Of a DNA stretch of 64,000 nucleotides, positions 37,010 to 46,205 are shown piece by piece. The position numbers and the translations under genes are program-made. Source of the DNA: a virus; IMG/VR virus record IMGVR_UViG_3300042450_000799, positions 1-64,000 of that record, one strand, 5' to 3'. The number at the start of each line of letters is the position of its first letter. The first letter of the stretch is position 1. The notes beneath the pieces were generated by a model. The model was not told the DNA's origin. It made no database searches and worked only from the letters and a program-made list of their open reading frames with translations.

Positions 37010-37231
37010 TCATATAATATTATACTTGTAAATGGTTTCCAACATTTCAAGTTTGTCTTTAGCGTTTGTCATTTTTTCAACATATTTATCCATTTCCTCT
37101 AAGTGTTGTGGATGTTCTCCAATACCAACAGAATTATTAAAATAGATTAGTAGTGTTGCTTCTGATTCCGCCATCTCTGACCTATATCTCAAGGTTAGAG
37201 CTTCATACATTTTTTCTGATATCTTATTCAT
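37010..37231 (-). CDS. small conserved T4-like phage protein
   Basis: A 73-residue, mostly helical protein with the segment LLIYFNNSVGIGEHPQHLEE followed by MDKYVEKM. I recall very similar small proteins in T4-like phages, without known function. It is between SSB and UvsX, after a terminator-like hairpin, so it may be a helper of the recombination machinery or a regulator. The ATG at 37231 is preceded by an A-rich leader without a clear Shine-Dalgarno site, which is normal for Bacteroidetes-type translation. Confidence 0.65.
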   Translation of the reverse strand: MNKISEKMYEALTLRYRSEMAESEATLLIYFNNSVGIGEHPQHLEEMDKYVEKMTNAKDKLEMLETIYKYNII

Positions 37232-37258
37232 ATATTATTTTTTAATGTTAAAGAATAA

Positions 37259-37285
37259 GAACTTGGCGGTTATATCGCCAAGTTC
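37259..37285 (-). terminator. terminator after SSB gene
   Basis: GAACTTGGCG (37259-37268) pairs with CGCCAAGTTC (37276-37285), ten base pairs with a 7-nt loop, followed on the minus strand by a T-rich but interrupted tail. It would let SSB be expressed at a higher level than the genes behind it. Confidence 0.65.
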
Positions 37286-37291
37286 AATAAG

Positions 37292-38155
37292 TTAAAATGG
37301 TAATTCTTCGTCAGGTTGGTCATTAGCTTGTGAATCATGAACTAATTGTGGTTCAGGAGTGCTACCCCCCATAGAAATTTCCGATGAATCAGAGTTTCCA
37401 TATGCGTACCCACCTTTTTCACTATCCCAACGTGGAGTTTCTCCTCGTGCGATTGCTTCAAGATACTCAGTTGGTTTCTTAGAATAAACATCTGACCAAT
37501 TAAGTTCATCGTTAATCCAAGATTTTGCTGTGTCAGCATCTTCATGAACAGTCCCAGCATCTTCATACATAACTGTCTGAATAACTGTGTAAACAGCTCC
37601 TTTAGGAGTTTTAGCTTTAGTTAATTCAAGGATAATGTCACGACCCGTTGTAGGATCTGTAATGTCACCTTTAGCTCTCCAAATAGGAATGATTTTGTCA
37701 AGGATTCCCTCGTTTTTGTAATTGTGTTTAAAACGCCAGAATTTAACACCATCCGATTCATTGTCACGATCAATTACTTTTACGATGTAAAACTTACGAG
37801 GTTTGTATTGTTTAGCAAGTTCTTTATCAGAATCTCTACCTGTTGCCATAAGTTCTTCAGCAACTTCACTCAAAGGTGAACGTTCGTTATCGTTTTTTCC
37901 TGGATCGAATAACTTCACCCATTTTCCGTCAATTTGGATCTCGTGGAACCATACTTCTTTAAAAGGCGAAGAACCATCTGTTGTTGGTAAGATTCTTAAT
38001 CTTTTTTGTCCTTGTTTCTCGTTATCCTTAAGGATTGCCGCGAAATACTTTTTCATTCGATCTTCTTGAGATACCTTAGAAGTGGAAGTATAACCACCTT
38101 GTTTTGATTGTTCGTACTGTGCTAGTACTGAGTCTAGGGAATTGTTTGTCGCCAT
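37292..38155 (-). CDS. gp32: gp32-like single-stranded DNA-binding protein
   Basis: A 287-residue protein; T4 gp32 is 301 aa. It resembles gp32-type SSBs: Lys/Arg-rich N-terminal segment (SQEDRMKKYFAAILKDNEKQ), a core with RLRILPTTDGSSPFKEVWFH, and a typical acidic tip ending DEELPF. The C-terminal tail is Ser/Gly/Asp-rich, fitting a disordered linker for binding partner proteins. It is monocistronic between two hairpin terminators and has the best host-type promoter of the window. That is the arrangement expected for an abundant early protein. Confidence 0.85.
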   Translation of the reverse strand: MATNNSLDSVLAQYEQSKQGGYTSTSKVSQEDRMKKYFAAILKDNEKQGQKRLRILPTTDGSSPFKEVWFHEIQIDGKWVKLFDPGKNDNERSPLSEVAEELMATGRDSDKELAKQYKPRKFYIVKVIDRDNESDGVKFWRFKHNYKNEGILDKIIPIWRAKGDITDPTTGRDIILELTKAKTPKGAVYTVIQTVMYEDAGTVHEDADTAKSWINDELNWSDVYSKKPTEYLEAIARGETPRWDSEKGGYAYGNSDSSEISMGGSTPEPQLVHDSQANDQPDEELPF

Positions 38156-38181
38156 ATAAATTAAGTTTTAATTGTTTAAAA

Positions 38182-38210
38182 AGTATAAGTGTCAGCCGTT
38201 GGTTTGTCAA
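38182..38210 (-). promoter_or_regulatory. strong host-type promoter for SSB
   Basis: On the minus strand: TTGACA, 17 bases, TATACT. With flanks it is TTTGACA-N17-TATACTTT, matching the promoter at 622-650 and compatible with both the sigma70 and the Bacteroidetes TTTG/TAnnTTT patterns. It lies 27 bases upstream of the SSB ATG. Confidence 0.7.
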
Positions 38211-38222
38211 ATAATTTTAAAT

Positions 38223-38250
38223 AAAAAACGGTCATTTAAGACCGTTTTTT
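38223..38250. terminator. bidirectional terminator upstream of SSB
   Basis: AAAAAACGGTC (38223-38233) pairs with GACCGTTTTTT (38240-38250) around ATTTAA. The A/T-rich arms give a T-run in either direction. On the minus strand it ends the 38254-39172 gene pair just before the SSB promoter. Confidence 0.85.
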
Positions 38251-38253
38251 ATT

Positions 38254-38943
38254 TTATTTTAATCTTGTAAAAGGATTAGTATCTTCATCATCGTTTCCGA
38301 AATCTTTAAAACTTTTTTTAATGTCTCCCGGGGAATATGCTTCAACATCATCTTGAGTTAAAATATACTCATTTTTTCCTGATTTTTCCATATCATCCTG
38401 TTTATCATCAAAGAAGTCGCTTAATTTTTGATTGAATGGGCCTGAATCTAAACTTCTTAATTCCAATTTTTCTTCAGGTGTTTTTACTCTATATTTATCA
38501 ACCTTAGTTTCAAGGTCGTTTAATTTAGCCATAATTGAGTCCATATCAGAAAGTTTACTTTCTAATCCTTCAAGGTGTTTAAACAAATTATTAAAATACT
38601 CTTCTTGTTTTTTCTCAACGTTTTGTTGTGACTTAACTAAGTCGGTTATCTCAAGTTCTTTTTTATCACTATCATCTTTCCCAATTTTTTCAACATCAGG
38701 GTCAGTTGTGATATCAACAGGTTCTGGTGGCATTCCTGCCTCAGGAGCTGGAGGTGGTGGTACTGCACCATCATCAGGTGGTAACATTGCTCCAGTATCA
38801 GGTGGTAACATTGCTCCAGCATCAGGTGGTGGTACTGCACCAGCATCAGGTGGTGGTGGTAATTCGGCTTCTTGTTCATTAATATAATTATTTATGTCCT
38901 TATACCTCATTATCTCATTTAATATTTTTACGTCCATTCTCAT
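38254..38943 (-). CDS. Pro-rich coiled-coil protein of unknown function
   Basis: A 229-residue protein. Residues about 28-75 are imperfect repeats of PPPDAGAV/PPPDAGAM/LPPDTGAM. A charged helical region follows (about 95-160), with a heptad-like FNNLFKHLEGLESKLSDMDS followed by IMAKLNDLETKV, likely a coiled coil. The tail is acidic. The DNA of the Pro-rich part is a tandem repeat (GGTGGTAACATTGCTCCAG units near 38775-38825), prone to copy-number change. A scaffold, prohead core or adaptor function is conceivable; I cannot assign it. Confidence 0.6.
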   Translation of the reverse strand: MRMDVKILNEIMRYKDINNYINEQEAELPPPPDAGAVPPPDAGAMLPPDTGAMLPPDDGAVPPPPAPEAGMPPEPVDITTDPDVEKIGKDDSDKKELEITDLVKSQQNVEKKQEEYFNNLFKHLEGLESKLSDMDSIMAKLNDLETKVDKYRVKTPEEKLELRSLDSGPFNQKLSDFFDDKQDDMEKSGKNEYILTQDDVEAYSPGDIKKSFKDFGNDDEDTNPFTRLK

Positions 38944-38947
38944 CTTA

Positions 38948-39172
38948 CTATCCGTTTAATAATTGTTTAACCCCAGTGGTTGTCTCAACTTGGATTTTTT
39001 TATTTTTAGACATGGTATTGTCCACTCTTTCGATTAAACCATCTTTCATTCTGATTGTATAACAATCACCTGTGTCCAAATCACAAACTTGCTTATTACC
39101 GTCACCTAAATCTTTTTCAGTGTGTCGAGTATTTTTACCTAAGTAGTTGTCTAATATTAATTTTGTATTCAT
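38948..39172 (-). CDS. small hypothetical protein
   Basis: A 74-residue hydrophilic protein with the central segment NKQVCDLDTGDCYTIRMKDG, containing two Cys that could pair or bind metal. No family recognised. It is followed after four bases by the Pro-rich protein gene and preceded by a TATTTAT motif, so the pair is probably late and may be virion-associated. Confidence 0.55.
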   Translation of the reverse strand: MNTKLILDNYLGKNTRHTEKDLGDGNKQVCDLDTGDCYTIRMKDGLIERVDNTMSKNKKIQVETTTGVKQLLNG

Positions 39173-39187
39173 AACTAATGTTTCTAT

Positions 39188-39194
39188 ATAAATA
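39188..39194 (-). promoter_or_regulatory. TATTTAT late-type motif, 74-aa gene
   Basis: TATTTAT on the coding strand in ATATTTATATAGAAAC, 15 bases before the ATG at 39172. Confidence 0.5.
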
Positions 39195-39230
39195 TATCAA
39201 AAAAGATAAAATTTTATTTATAACTTACTT

Positions 39231-42200
39231 TTATGGTGTTGTCGTGGTTGTTGTTGTTGGAACCGCATTCCAAATATCAATAGATTTTTTTACTTTATCC
39301 TCAATGGATGTTAATTGTGTTGACCCCATTCCAGTATAAACATTGTCTGGAAGAATATTGGCACCCATATTTAATATCCAAAATTTAGCAATATCTTTTT
39401 CCGATGAACTAGCAACATTAAACATTCTATTATTCCATCTTTCTAAAAGGAGTTTAATCGTATTAGCTAAATCATCAAATACCGCATAAGGTAACATTGT
39501 TGTTTCAGATTTTAAACAAAAAAACTGTTTATTTGAATTGAACTGTGAGGATGACCCTTCACCCCAAAAATTAGATAAATCAATACCAGCAAAGTTATAT
39601 TCATAAGCTTCTAACCCTGTGGATGTCCCTGATTCTAAATATAAAGCCGCAAATACTGCGTATTTTAGTTTTCCATCGTCTGGAATACCACCAGATGCCA
39701 TTAAATTTTTTATCATCTTTTTAGCCTCAGTAAATGTTACCTTACGATTTGTTGGTGTTATCGCCACATAACCCGAGTATTTTGAATTTGGTACACAAGT
39801 TTGAGGCTCCACTAATTCTTTACCCCCATTAGCATTTGACACAACTTTATCTTTTTGGGAAATCACATTTCCTTTAGCATCTTTAGTTTTTTTAGTTTCT
39901 TTATTTTTCTTAATAATTGTTTGTAGTAGGTTAGTTCTAAGAGACTGTAAGTAAGCATCAACTTTAGGTAAGGCAACAACTGGTTGTCTAACACCTGTTA
40001 TATATGTATCAAAATTCCCCGGAGTGATATAATGATCAACACTTAATATCATATAAGGCCCACTAAACATTGGCACATTTCTCAAATTAAAATACATCGT
40101 TGGTTGCATCATCGCATTTCCCATCATATTTATCTGACAACTATAACTTCTATTTTTATAAAGATTATATAACGAAGTATTTTGAGTACTCTCTTTTCTC
40201 GCACCTCCTGAGTTCGCAAGTTGATTCAACACTTCAAGACCTTCAGCGGTTGCTAACCCAGCACTTTGGTCAACTTGGAAACTTTTAAATATTTGTTGAT
40301 TTTGAGGCCCAATATCAACATTAAACCCGACCACTTTATTTGATAACGCCCAATCTTTTTTACCGACCTGATTTTCCACTAATGGATTATCACTAGCTCT
40401 ACGTAAATCAAACGCATCATTTCTATAACGATAATCAACATTGTTTTTCATTTCTAATTGTCCACTTGGTTTTCCAGCATATAAACAAACTAATTTTGAT
40501 GTCGAATCTCTATAATCAACATCTAAAAATGTACCAAATAATGTATTAGCAAATTCCGCAGTACCTTCTATTTTTGGTGTTGGATTTTTCACAGCGTCTT
40601 GTACGTTATAAAAATTAACATAAGATGGTATATTCATCACAACAAAATGGTTATCTGTTAAAATACTTTGAGCTACCGTTAACATTGACATTTTAGCATT
40701 TGTATTCATTAACCTGTCTTTTAATTGGTAAACATCCACTAAAATTTTATCACCAATATCACGACTTGCCCTATCTAATAGTAACACATCTTCAAATAAT
40801 GTTTTAGTTTTAAAATCATACCCAGAAACCCACTTATCATTTAAAGCCTTGAATGTTTCCCATAATTCAACTTTAGTTTGATCCCCTTCTAAATCAGAAT
40901 CAACTTGACCTTCAGCTCCAATTGTTGTTGTTGGTAACGAGGCTTGTAATTTAGGCATTAAACTATCAATAATCTTATTTTGGAATGAATCGATATCTAA
41001 AAGATAATTAGTCATAGCCTGATAGAAAGCCCCTTTACCTTCATTACTTCCCGGGTTTGGTACTAGTGGGTACTCATCTTGAGGGACAAATACCGTATTT
41101 ACAATATATTGTGGTTGTGTTGGGGTAGTCGCCAATGAACCAAAAACCGCAATAATCGCCTCATCAATTAATGATTGCGTAATACCAGTCGTTGGTGGCC
41201 CACCTAATGGTAACCCTTCATACAATATAATACCCGCACTATTCGATAAGTAAGCAGTTTTTTGAGAACCAACTTTCCTAACCGTAACAGTATCCCCACT
41301 TAAAAGAGATGTTGTGGAAATCACCTGACTTGGTGATGTTATCGGAGCGTCGGGTGGAAGAATTGGGTTACTTTGGAATTGGTTTAATTTTTGGGTTGCA
41401 TATATTTTAATAACTGTTGCGAATAATTTAATATTGTCCACAGTAAAGGCGACATTCAAATCAACAAAGAAATCTGTAATATAAGAACCATTGTCACCAT
41501 AAACTAATTCAGGTATTTCTGAGAATCCAACATATGTATATAAACTTGCCCATTCATTAGGATAGTTTATTTTAGATGTAGCAAATGAAACCCCACCACC
41601 ATTAGTTGGTACAGCATTAGGTGTCATAACCGTATAATCCTCCCATGTGTAAGGATCGACTAATTGTAATGTTGAAAACGTGTAGAATAAACGTTTATCA
41701 TATAACGATGGGTTCCCATATTTAAAAACAACATCATAATTTAAAAATTGTCTTAAAATATTAGTCACATTAGTTGTTTGATAATCTTGGATTTCACCAA
41801 TAACGATTGACCCCGTATCACCTGTTATTTTTGGAACTTTTAATAAACTTCTAAATAACATTTGAAAGTTTTTAAAAGTTTGTTCAGTTTCTGTCCCCGA
41901 ATCTCCAGTTGACCCTGGTGTATAATCATACATAGATCTTGAGAAATTTAAAAATTCCGTTTCAAACCCATCTAATACTTCTTTTTCAAAAACAGATAAT
42001 ACCTCACTCATTTTTGTATAATCACTTGCCACCCCATTAATCGAGAAATTTTCCTGTTGACTTTGTCCTGAAAAAATATGTTTCATATACTCAAATGGTG
42101 ATGGTTTCGTAACCTTTGAATTATCATAGTACCCATAGTTTGGTGCCGACCAAAATAATCTAACAGACCCATCATACATCGCTTGATTAGAATTAACCTC

Positions 42201-45200
42201 AAACTCTAATTTACCGTCCTTAAAACATTCATTTTTTGTTTGATTTAATAGTGATCCTTGGGATGGCATCAAATAAGTGTATTTTGTGTCAGGTGTATCA
42301 ACACTAACCGACCAAGGTATAACCCTTAAATCTCTTAATGGTATCGCTGGGTCAAATCCCTCAGCAAAATCAATAATCGCACTATCGACATAATTAATTG
42401 AAACCCCAGAAGTTATCCCCGATTGTATATCACTATCAGTATATCCCGAGAAAACTTCATATCCTTGACAGAATACGTTAAAGTCATTTATCAATTTAGG
42501 GTAAAACCCTGTATTAATTAATGTTGAAACCTCAGCCCCAATAGTCGTATCTTTTTGTAACACAATATCAATTGGTGCTCCATTAATTATCAAACCGTAA
42601 TTTCTAGAATTGGAACTTGTTACTGGGTCAAAATTAGTCGTATAACTAAACCCCGACCAAGATGTATCTAAAATATCAACATTTTTCTCAACATATGTTT
42701 TATACCTATGCCAAATAGAACCAAATTTCAAAACCCAAGCATATGGCATTTTATGAACAGCCCCAAACTTTTTAAGTGCTGCAAAAACATAATCTAAGTC
42801 GGTCTCGGTTGTACCATCAGATGTTTTAAATTTTTCTCTAAGAGTTGTTAATGGTAAACTATTAATGAAAAGATATGATGATGCGATAAACGGATTTTCA
42901 TCACTGTTTCTAAAATTCTTAATCCCTTGTTGAATTGAATTAATAAAATACGGTGTGTTAAATATTGATGTTGTTTGGGTATCTGTAACACCACCACTAT
43001 AATTAAAATATCTAACATTACCTTCAGTAACCAATTGAGATTTAAAATCCCTACCTTGATACCAAGTTTTTAAATCAGTTGTACTATCCACGTTTGGTGT
43101 TTGCCCCAATAAATAAACAAAATTAGTAATAGGTCGATTACTGTTCGGTATCGTTGGGTTATCAAAACTTGTAATCAATTTAAGATCCGAGTTATATTTT
43201 AAAACTTTTGTAGTATTAAAAGAACTGTTAGCATCCAAAATAGTAGTCCCATTTGCTAAGTATGTCTTATCCCAATCTTTATTAGTAAAGGGAAATAAAT
43301 CAGCCAAATCAAATTTATTTGATGTTGTTGACCCCATAATATATTCTGACATGGCAACCTCATTTGGTAATGAAATTAACGGTTTTGATTCTGAACTGTT
43401 TAAAATATCTGAACTAATAATTTCAAAACCACCAGTTGTAATTATATTCTTAACATACGTAGTGTTAAAAATCCCTCTAATATAATTTTGCCAACTTTCA
43501 CCCACACCACTATTTGAAAACTGTCTTAGAATCGTTGTAAAGTTAGTTGAATTAAACCCATATTCCCTTAATTTTTGAATTATAAAAGGATTATCATTTG
43601 TTAAACTTTTAACAATGTTGTTATTTTCAGAATCCGCAATTAAATTAATAATTTTATCAGCATCCGATACCGAAACATTACTTCTAGAAAGTCTTGAGTA
43701 ATGTGATATTAACATAACCCTTTCATAAATTTCATAAAAGTATTTAACTTCTTCTTTATTCCCATATACCCAATTACCAATTGGGAATTCAATCGCATCT
43801 AAAGAAACTCTTTGAGGTTGGGTTGATTCATTAGTATTAGCCGTAGGATCTGAAGGTGGTAAAGTTCGTTCAGTAAATCCTTTTATAAATTCCTCAACAA
43901 ACTCAACTTCAGGCCAAACATCAAACAAATATCCTTTAGTTCTACTAGATATTTTTGGATCTCCAGGATAAGCAATTTCATATTTTTCTCGACCATTATC
44001 CCCCGAAGTTTCAACGATTAATTGAGGCCATGGATAGACGGGCTCAGTAGAATTTTCACCTGACGAAAGATTATCTGAAGACGCACCAGCGATTTGTTTA
44101 TCAAAAATAACATCTTTTCTATATTTATTGTCTCTTTGTTCCCACGCACTAGTGTGAACATCATCCATTAATCTTAAAAAAGCTTCAGCATTTGCAAAAA
44201 GAACTGCAAGGACATTTCTAATGTTTGGTACAAACCCAATACCACTAGTTTTACTTTGTAATAAAGTAGATAAGGCATTTGTTAAATCAATTTCTATTTG
44301 TTGTGATTTTTCTGTTAATGTTTTAGATAAAGCATCAATTTTATCTGAAAATCTTTTGTCCCCTTCGAACGCATAATAATAAACAATTTTCCTTTCTTTA
44401 CCATCACGGGTAATCGATTTTCCCGAATTAAACGTATTATTCCTATCTAACTCAACCTGTAAGTCAGCCTCAGAGATCAACGGTGTTTTCCCATTGTTTC
44501 GTTCATTAAGAGTTTTCGTTAAATCAATATCGTCAGACGCCACTTCAATTGAAAAATCTTTATAACTAATATCAGAGACTATTTGACAAGGAATTGGTTT
44601 ATTATCAATAGTATAACTACCCCCAGCACCTTTATGTCCATTAGGTCCAAAAGTGTCATTGTCATTTAATAATTTATTCTTTTCTGATATAATGTTATTT
44701 AATTTTGATATTGCTTCATTTTGTAACGTCAGTGTATTAATTTCGGGTTTAAAGGTGTAAATTTGAGTATTACTCCCTTTCAATACGAAATAATTTTTTT
44801 TATCCATGTACGTATTAAACCAAGATGTTTTATAAGCATCAAGAACCTCTTTTCGATATGATTCCAATATCCCTCGATAAGTATCAATATCCGTTAATGG
44901 GTCTAAATTTTGTTTACTAAATGTATCTAAAACATTCTTAATAAAATTTTCAATTCTATTCTGCATTTGGACGAGAGTAATCTCAGGAAAATCATCAGGT
45001 ATTAGACCTTTTGTTTTATATTCACTATACATCTCTCTAACCTTCTGATACCCCCTTTCATAAACAGTATCCTCAACATTTGAGAATTGACTAGCATTAC
45101 CACTCGTTGTTTGTATTTTAACTCTCGATTTATACATGTGAGGAGTCGCCAATAAATATCCCATTGACACCTCACGTAAAACACTATACTTATATGTAAT

Positions 45201-45890
45201 AAATTCTAACGACACATCAAAATTACCTGAACTTGTGTTATATCTTGTGTTAAAACTTTGTAACATTACCGGTAGTCGAACCGCCTTACCATAATACCCT
45301 TTTATTGTTAGATAAAATAATGGATACGGTAAATTGAAGAATGATGCATATGGGGAATTATCCCCACCCTCAAATAATGCCCTCCCTTTTATATCCACCA
45401 TTTGAATTGAAATAGTTGATGTAAAAGAAGTGTTTTGTTTAATCCTTATGTCAGTAATACCTAATAACCCATTATCTGTAGACCCTGGTTTACCCCCTGA
45501 ATTAATAGTTTGTCTAATATAAAAATCTTTATCGTTTTTTGGGTTGGTTACAGATTTTTGGTTTGGTTGATTCACACCCTTTCCCTGAATAGTGTCCTTA
45601 CCAGTAAACTCATCAGTATATTCATTATCTAAAAAGTTTTTACCACCCGGGTTTAAAAAATTCATTGTTGCCACCGAGATAGTCTGAATATTATCATTAC
45701 TAGCAGTACCAACAGATAACTTAGTTCTTGGAATTACTCGACATTCTAAATTAGCATACATAACTAAATCTTCTTGTCTTACGTGTCGTTCTGACGCAAC
45801 CCCATGTTCATCCATAAGTTTATTCGGGTCAACTATTATAATGTTGTTGTAGTCGAGTTCGACCAATATATTCTCAGGTTTATCTGCCAT
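39231..45890 (-). CDS. giant baseplate hub-like protein with lysozyme-like C-terminus
   Basis: A 2219-residue protein, the largest in the window. The N-terminal 300 residues (FTSTISIQMVDIKGRALFEG, then FNLPYPLFYLTIKGYYGKAV) resemble phage baseplate hub or tube-like beta domains. Residues about 2040-2219 contain LKYAVFAALYLESGTSTGLE and YEYNFAGIDL, which recalls a lysozyme- or glucosaminidase-like domain with a catalytic Glu. The protein ends in poly-Thr-Pro. The stop is at 39231, and its ATG overlaps the end of the gp53-like gene. It may combine jobs that T4 divides between gp27 and gp5 (hub and peptidoglycan cutting). Enzyme activity is inferred. Confidence 0.6.
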   Translation of the reverse strand: MADKPENILVELDYNNIIIVDPNKLMDEHGVASERHVRQEDLVMYANLECRVIPRTKLSVGTASNDNIQTISVATMNFLNPGGKNFLDNEYTDEFTGKDTIQGKGVNQPNQKSVTNPKNDKDFYIRQTINSGGKPGSTDNGLLGITDIRIKQNTSFTSTISIQMVDIKGRALFEGGDNSPYASFFNLPYPLFYLTIKGYYGKAVRLPVMLQSFNTRYNTSSGNFDVSLEFITYKYSVLREVSMGYLLATPHMYKSRVKIQTTSGNASQFSNVEDTVYERGYQKVREMYSEYKTKGLIPDDFPEITLVQMQNRIENFIKNVLDTFSKQNLDPLTDIDTYRGILESYRKEVLDAYKTSWFNTYMDKKNYFVLKGSNTQIYTFKPEINTLTLQNEAISKLNNIISEKNKLLNDNDTFGPNGHKGAGGSYTIDNKPIPCQIVSDISYKDFSIEVASDDIDLTKTLNERNNGKTPLISEADLQVELDRNNTFNSGKSITRDGKERKIVYYYAFEGDKRFSDKIDALSKTLTEKSQQIEIDLTNALSTLLQSKTSGIGFVPNIRNVLAVLFANAEAFLRLMDDVHTSAWEQRDNKYRKDVIFDKQIAGASSDNLSSGENSTEPVYPWPQLIVETSGDNGREKYEIAYPGDPKISSRTKGYLFDVWPEVEFVEEFIKGFTERTLPPSDPTANTNESTQPQRVSLDAIEFPIGNWVYGNKEEVKYFYEIYERVMLISHYSRLSRSNVSVSDADKIINLIADSENNNIVKSLTNDNPFIIQKLREYGFNSTNFTTILRQFSNSGVGESWQNYIRGIFNTTYVKNIITTGGFEIISSDILNSSESKPLISLPNEVAMSEYIMGSTTSNKFDLADLFPFTNKDWDKTYLANGTTILDANSSFNTTKVLKYNSDLKLITSFDNPTIPNSNRPITNFVYLLGQTPNVDSTTDLKTWYQGRDFKSQLVTEGNVRYFNYSGGVTDTQTTSIFNTPYFINSIQQGIKNFRNSDENPFIASSYLFINSLPLTTLREKFKTSDGTTETDLDYVFAALKKFGAVHKMPYAWVLKFGSIWHRYKTYVEKNVDILDTSWSGFSYTTNFDPVTSSNSRNYGLIINGAPIDIVLQKDTTIGAEVSTLINTGFYPKLINDFNVFCQGYEVFSGYTDSDIQSGITSGVSINYVDSAIIDFAEGFDPAIPLRDLRVIPWSVSVDTPDTKYTYLMPSQGSLLNQTKNECFKDGKLEFEVNSNQAMYDGSVRLFWSAPNYGYYDNSKVTKPSPFEYMKHIFSGQSQQENFSINGVASDYTKMSEVLSVFEKEVLDGFETEFLNFSRSMYDYTPGSTGDSGTETEQTFKNFQMLFRSLLKVPKITGDTGSIVIGEIQDYQTTNVTNILRQFLNYDVVFKYGNPSLYDKRLFYTFSTLQLVDPYTWEDYTVMTPNAVPTNGGGVSFATSKINYPNEWASLYTYVGFSEIPELVYGDNGSYITDFFVDLNVAFTVDNIKLFATVIKIYATQKLNQFQSNPILPPDAPITSPSQVISTTSLLSGDTVTVRKVGSQKTAYLSNSAGIILYEGLPLGGPPTTGITQSLIDEAIIAVFGSLATTPTQPQYIVNTVFVPQDEYPLVPNPGSNEGKGAFYQAMTNYLLDIDSFQNKIIDSLMPKLQASLPTTTIGAEGQVDSDLEGDQTKVELWETFKALNDKWVSGYDFKTKTLFEDVLLLDRASRDIGDKILVDVYQLKDRLMNTNAKMSMLTVAQSILTDNHFVVMNIPSYVNFYNVQDAVKNPTPKIEGTAEFANTLFGTFLDVDYRDSTSKLVCLYAGKPSGQLEMKNNVDYRYRNDAFDLRRASDNPLVENQVGKKDWALSNKVVGFNVDIGPQNQQIFKSFQVDQSAGLATAEGLEVLNQLANSGGARKESTQNTSLYNLYKNRSYSCQINMMGNAMMQPTMYFNLRNVPMFSGPYMILSVDHYITPGNFDTYITGVRQPVVALPKVDAYLQSLRTNLLQTIIKKNKETKKTKDAKGNVISQKDKVVSNANGGKELVEPQTCVPNSKYSGYVAITPTNRKVTFTEAKKMIKNLMASGGIPDDGKLKYAVFAALYLESGTSTGLEAYEYNFAGIDLSNFWGEGSSSQFNSNKQFFCLKSETTMLPYAVFDDLANTIKLLLERWNNRMFNVASSSEKDIAKFWILNMGANILPDNVYTGMGSTQLTSIEDKVKKSIDIWNAVPTTTTTTTP

Positions 45891-46203
45891 AATAGAAGAA
45901 ATGATTGTCTAATTGATTTTTATAGTCCTGTAGAGAAGCTACTAAAGGAAATGGAATTGTCAAGATAGAACCGTCAGGAATATTCCATTCTTGTCCACCA
46001 TATGTTGGATTACCTTGCATAATTAACCACCCAAATGTTGGAGAACCATAATATTGTTGAGAAACCTTATCCATTCTTGATTGCCCAACCTTGTAAATAT
46101 ATCTTTTGTCAGTCGACTTACTAGGTAATGTTATATATGGAACAACTGTTTGTTTTCCATCAAGAATAAAATTACTATATCTGTTATAATTTTGTTTTGC
46201 CAT
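45880..46203 (-). CDS. gp53: gp53-like baseplate wedge protein (LysM-like)
   Basis: A 107-residue protein, shorter than T4 gp53 (196 aa). The LysM-like core reads IYKVGQSRMDKVSQQYYGSP then FGWLIMQGNP and IPDGSILTIPFPL, typical of phage gp53/LysM proteins. In T4, gp53 joins neighbouring wedges at the baseplate hub. It overlaps the giant hub-like gene by 11 bases and follows the 1679-aa gene after two bases, so all three are coupled. Confidence 0.85.
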   Translation of the reverse strand: MAKQNYNRYSNFILDGKQTVVPYITLPSKSTDKRYIYKVGQSRMDKVSQQYYGSPTFGWLIMQGNPTYGGQEWNIPDGSILTIPFPLVASLQDYKNQLDNHFFYYGR

Positions 46204-46205
46204 GA

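Noticed and set aside
38432-38887. A 151-codon plus-strand open frame with Gly/Ala/Ser-rich product
   Set aside because: It is the antisense shadow of the Pro-rich repeat gene; its composition follows from reading those repeats backwards, with no upstream motif.
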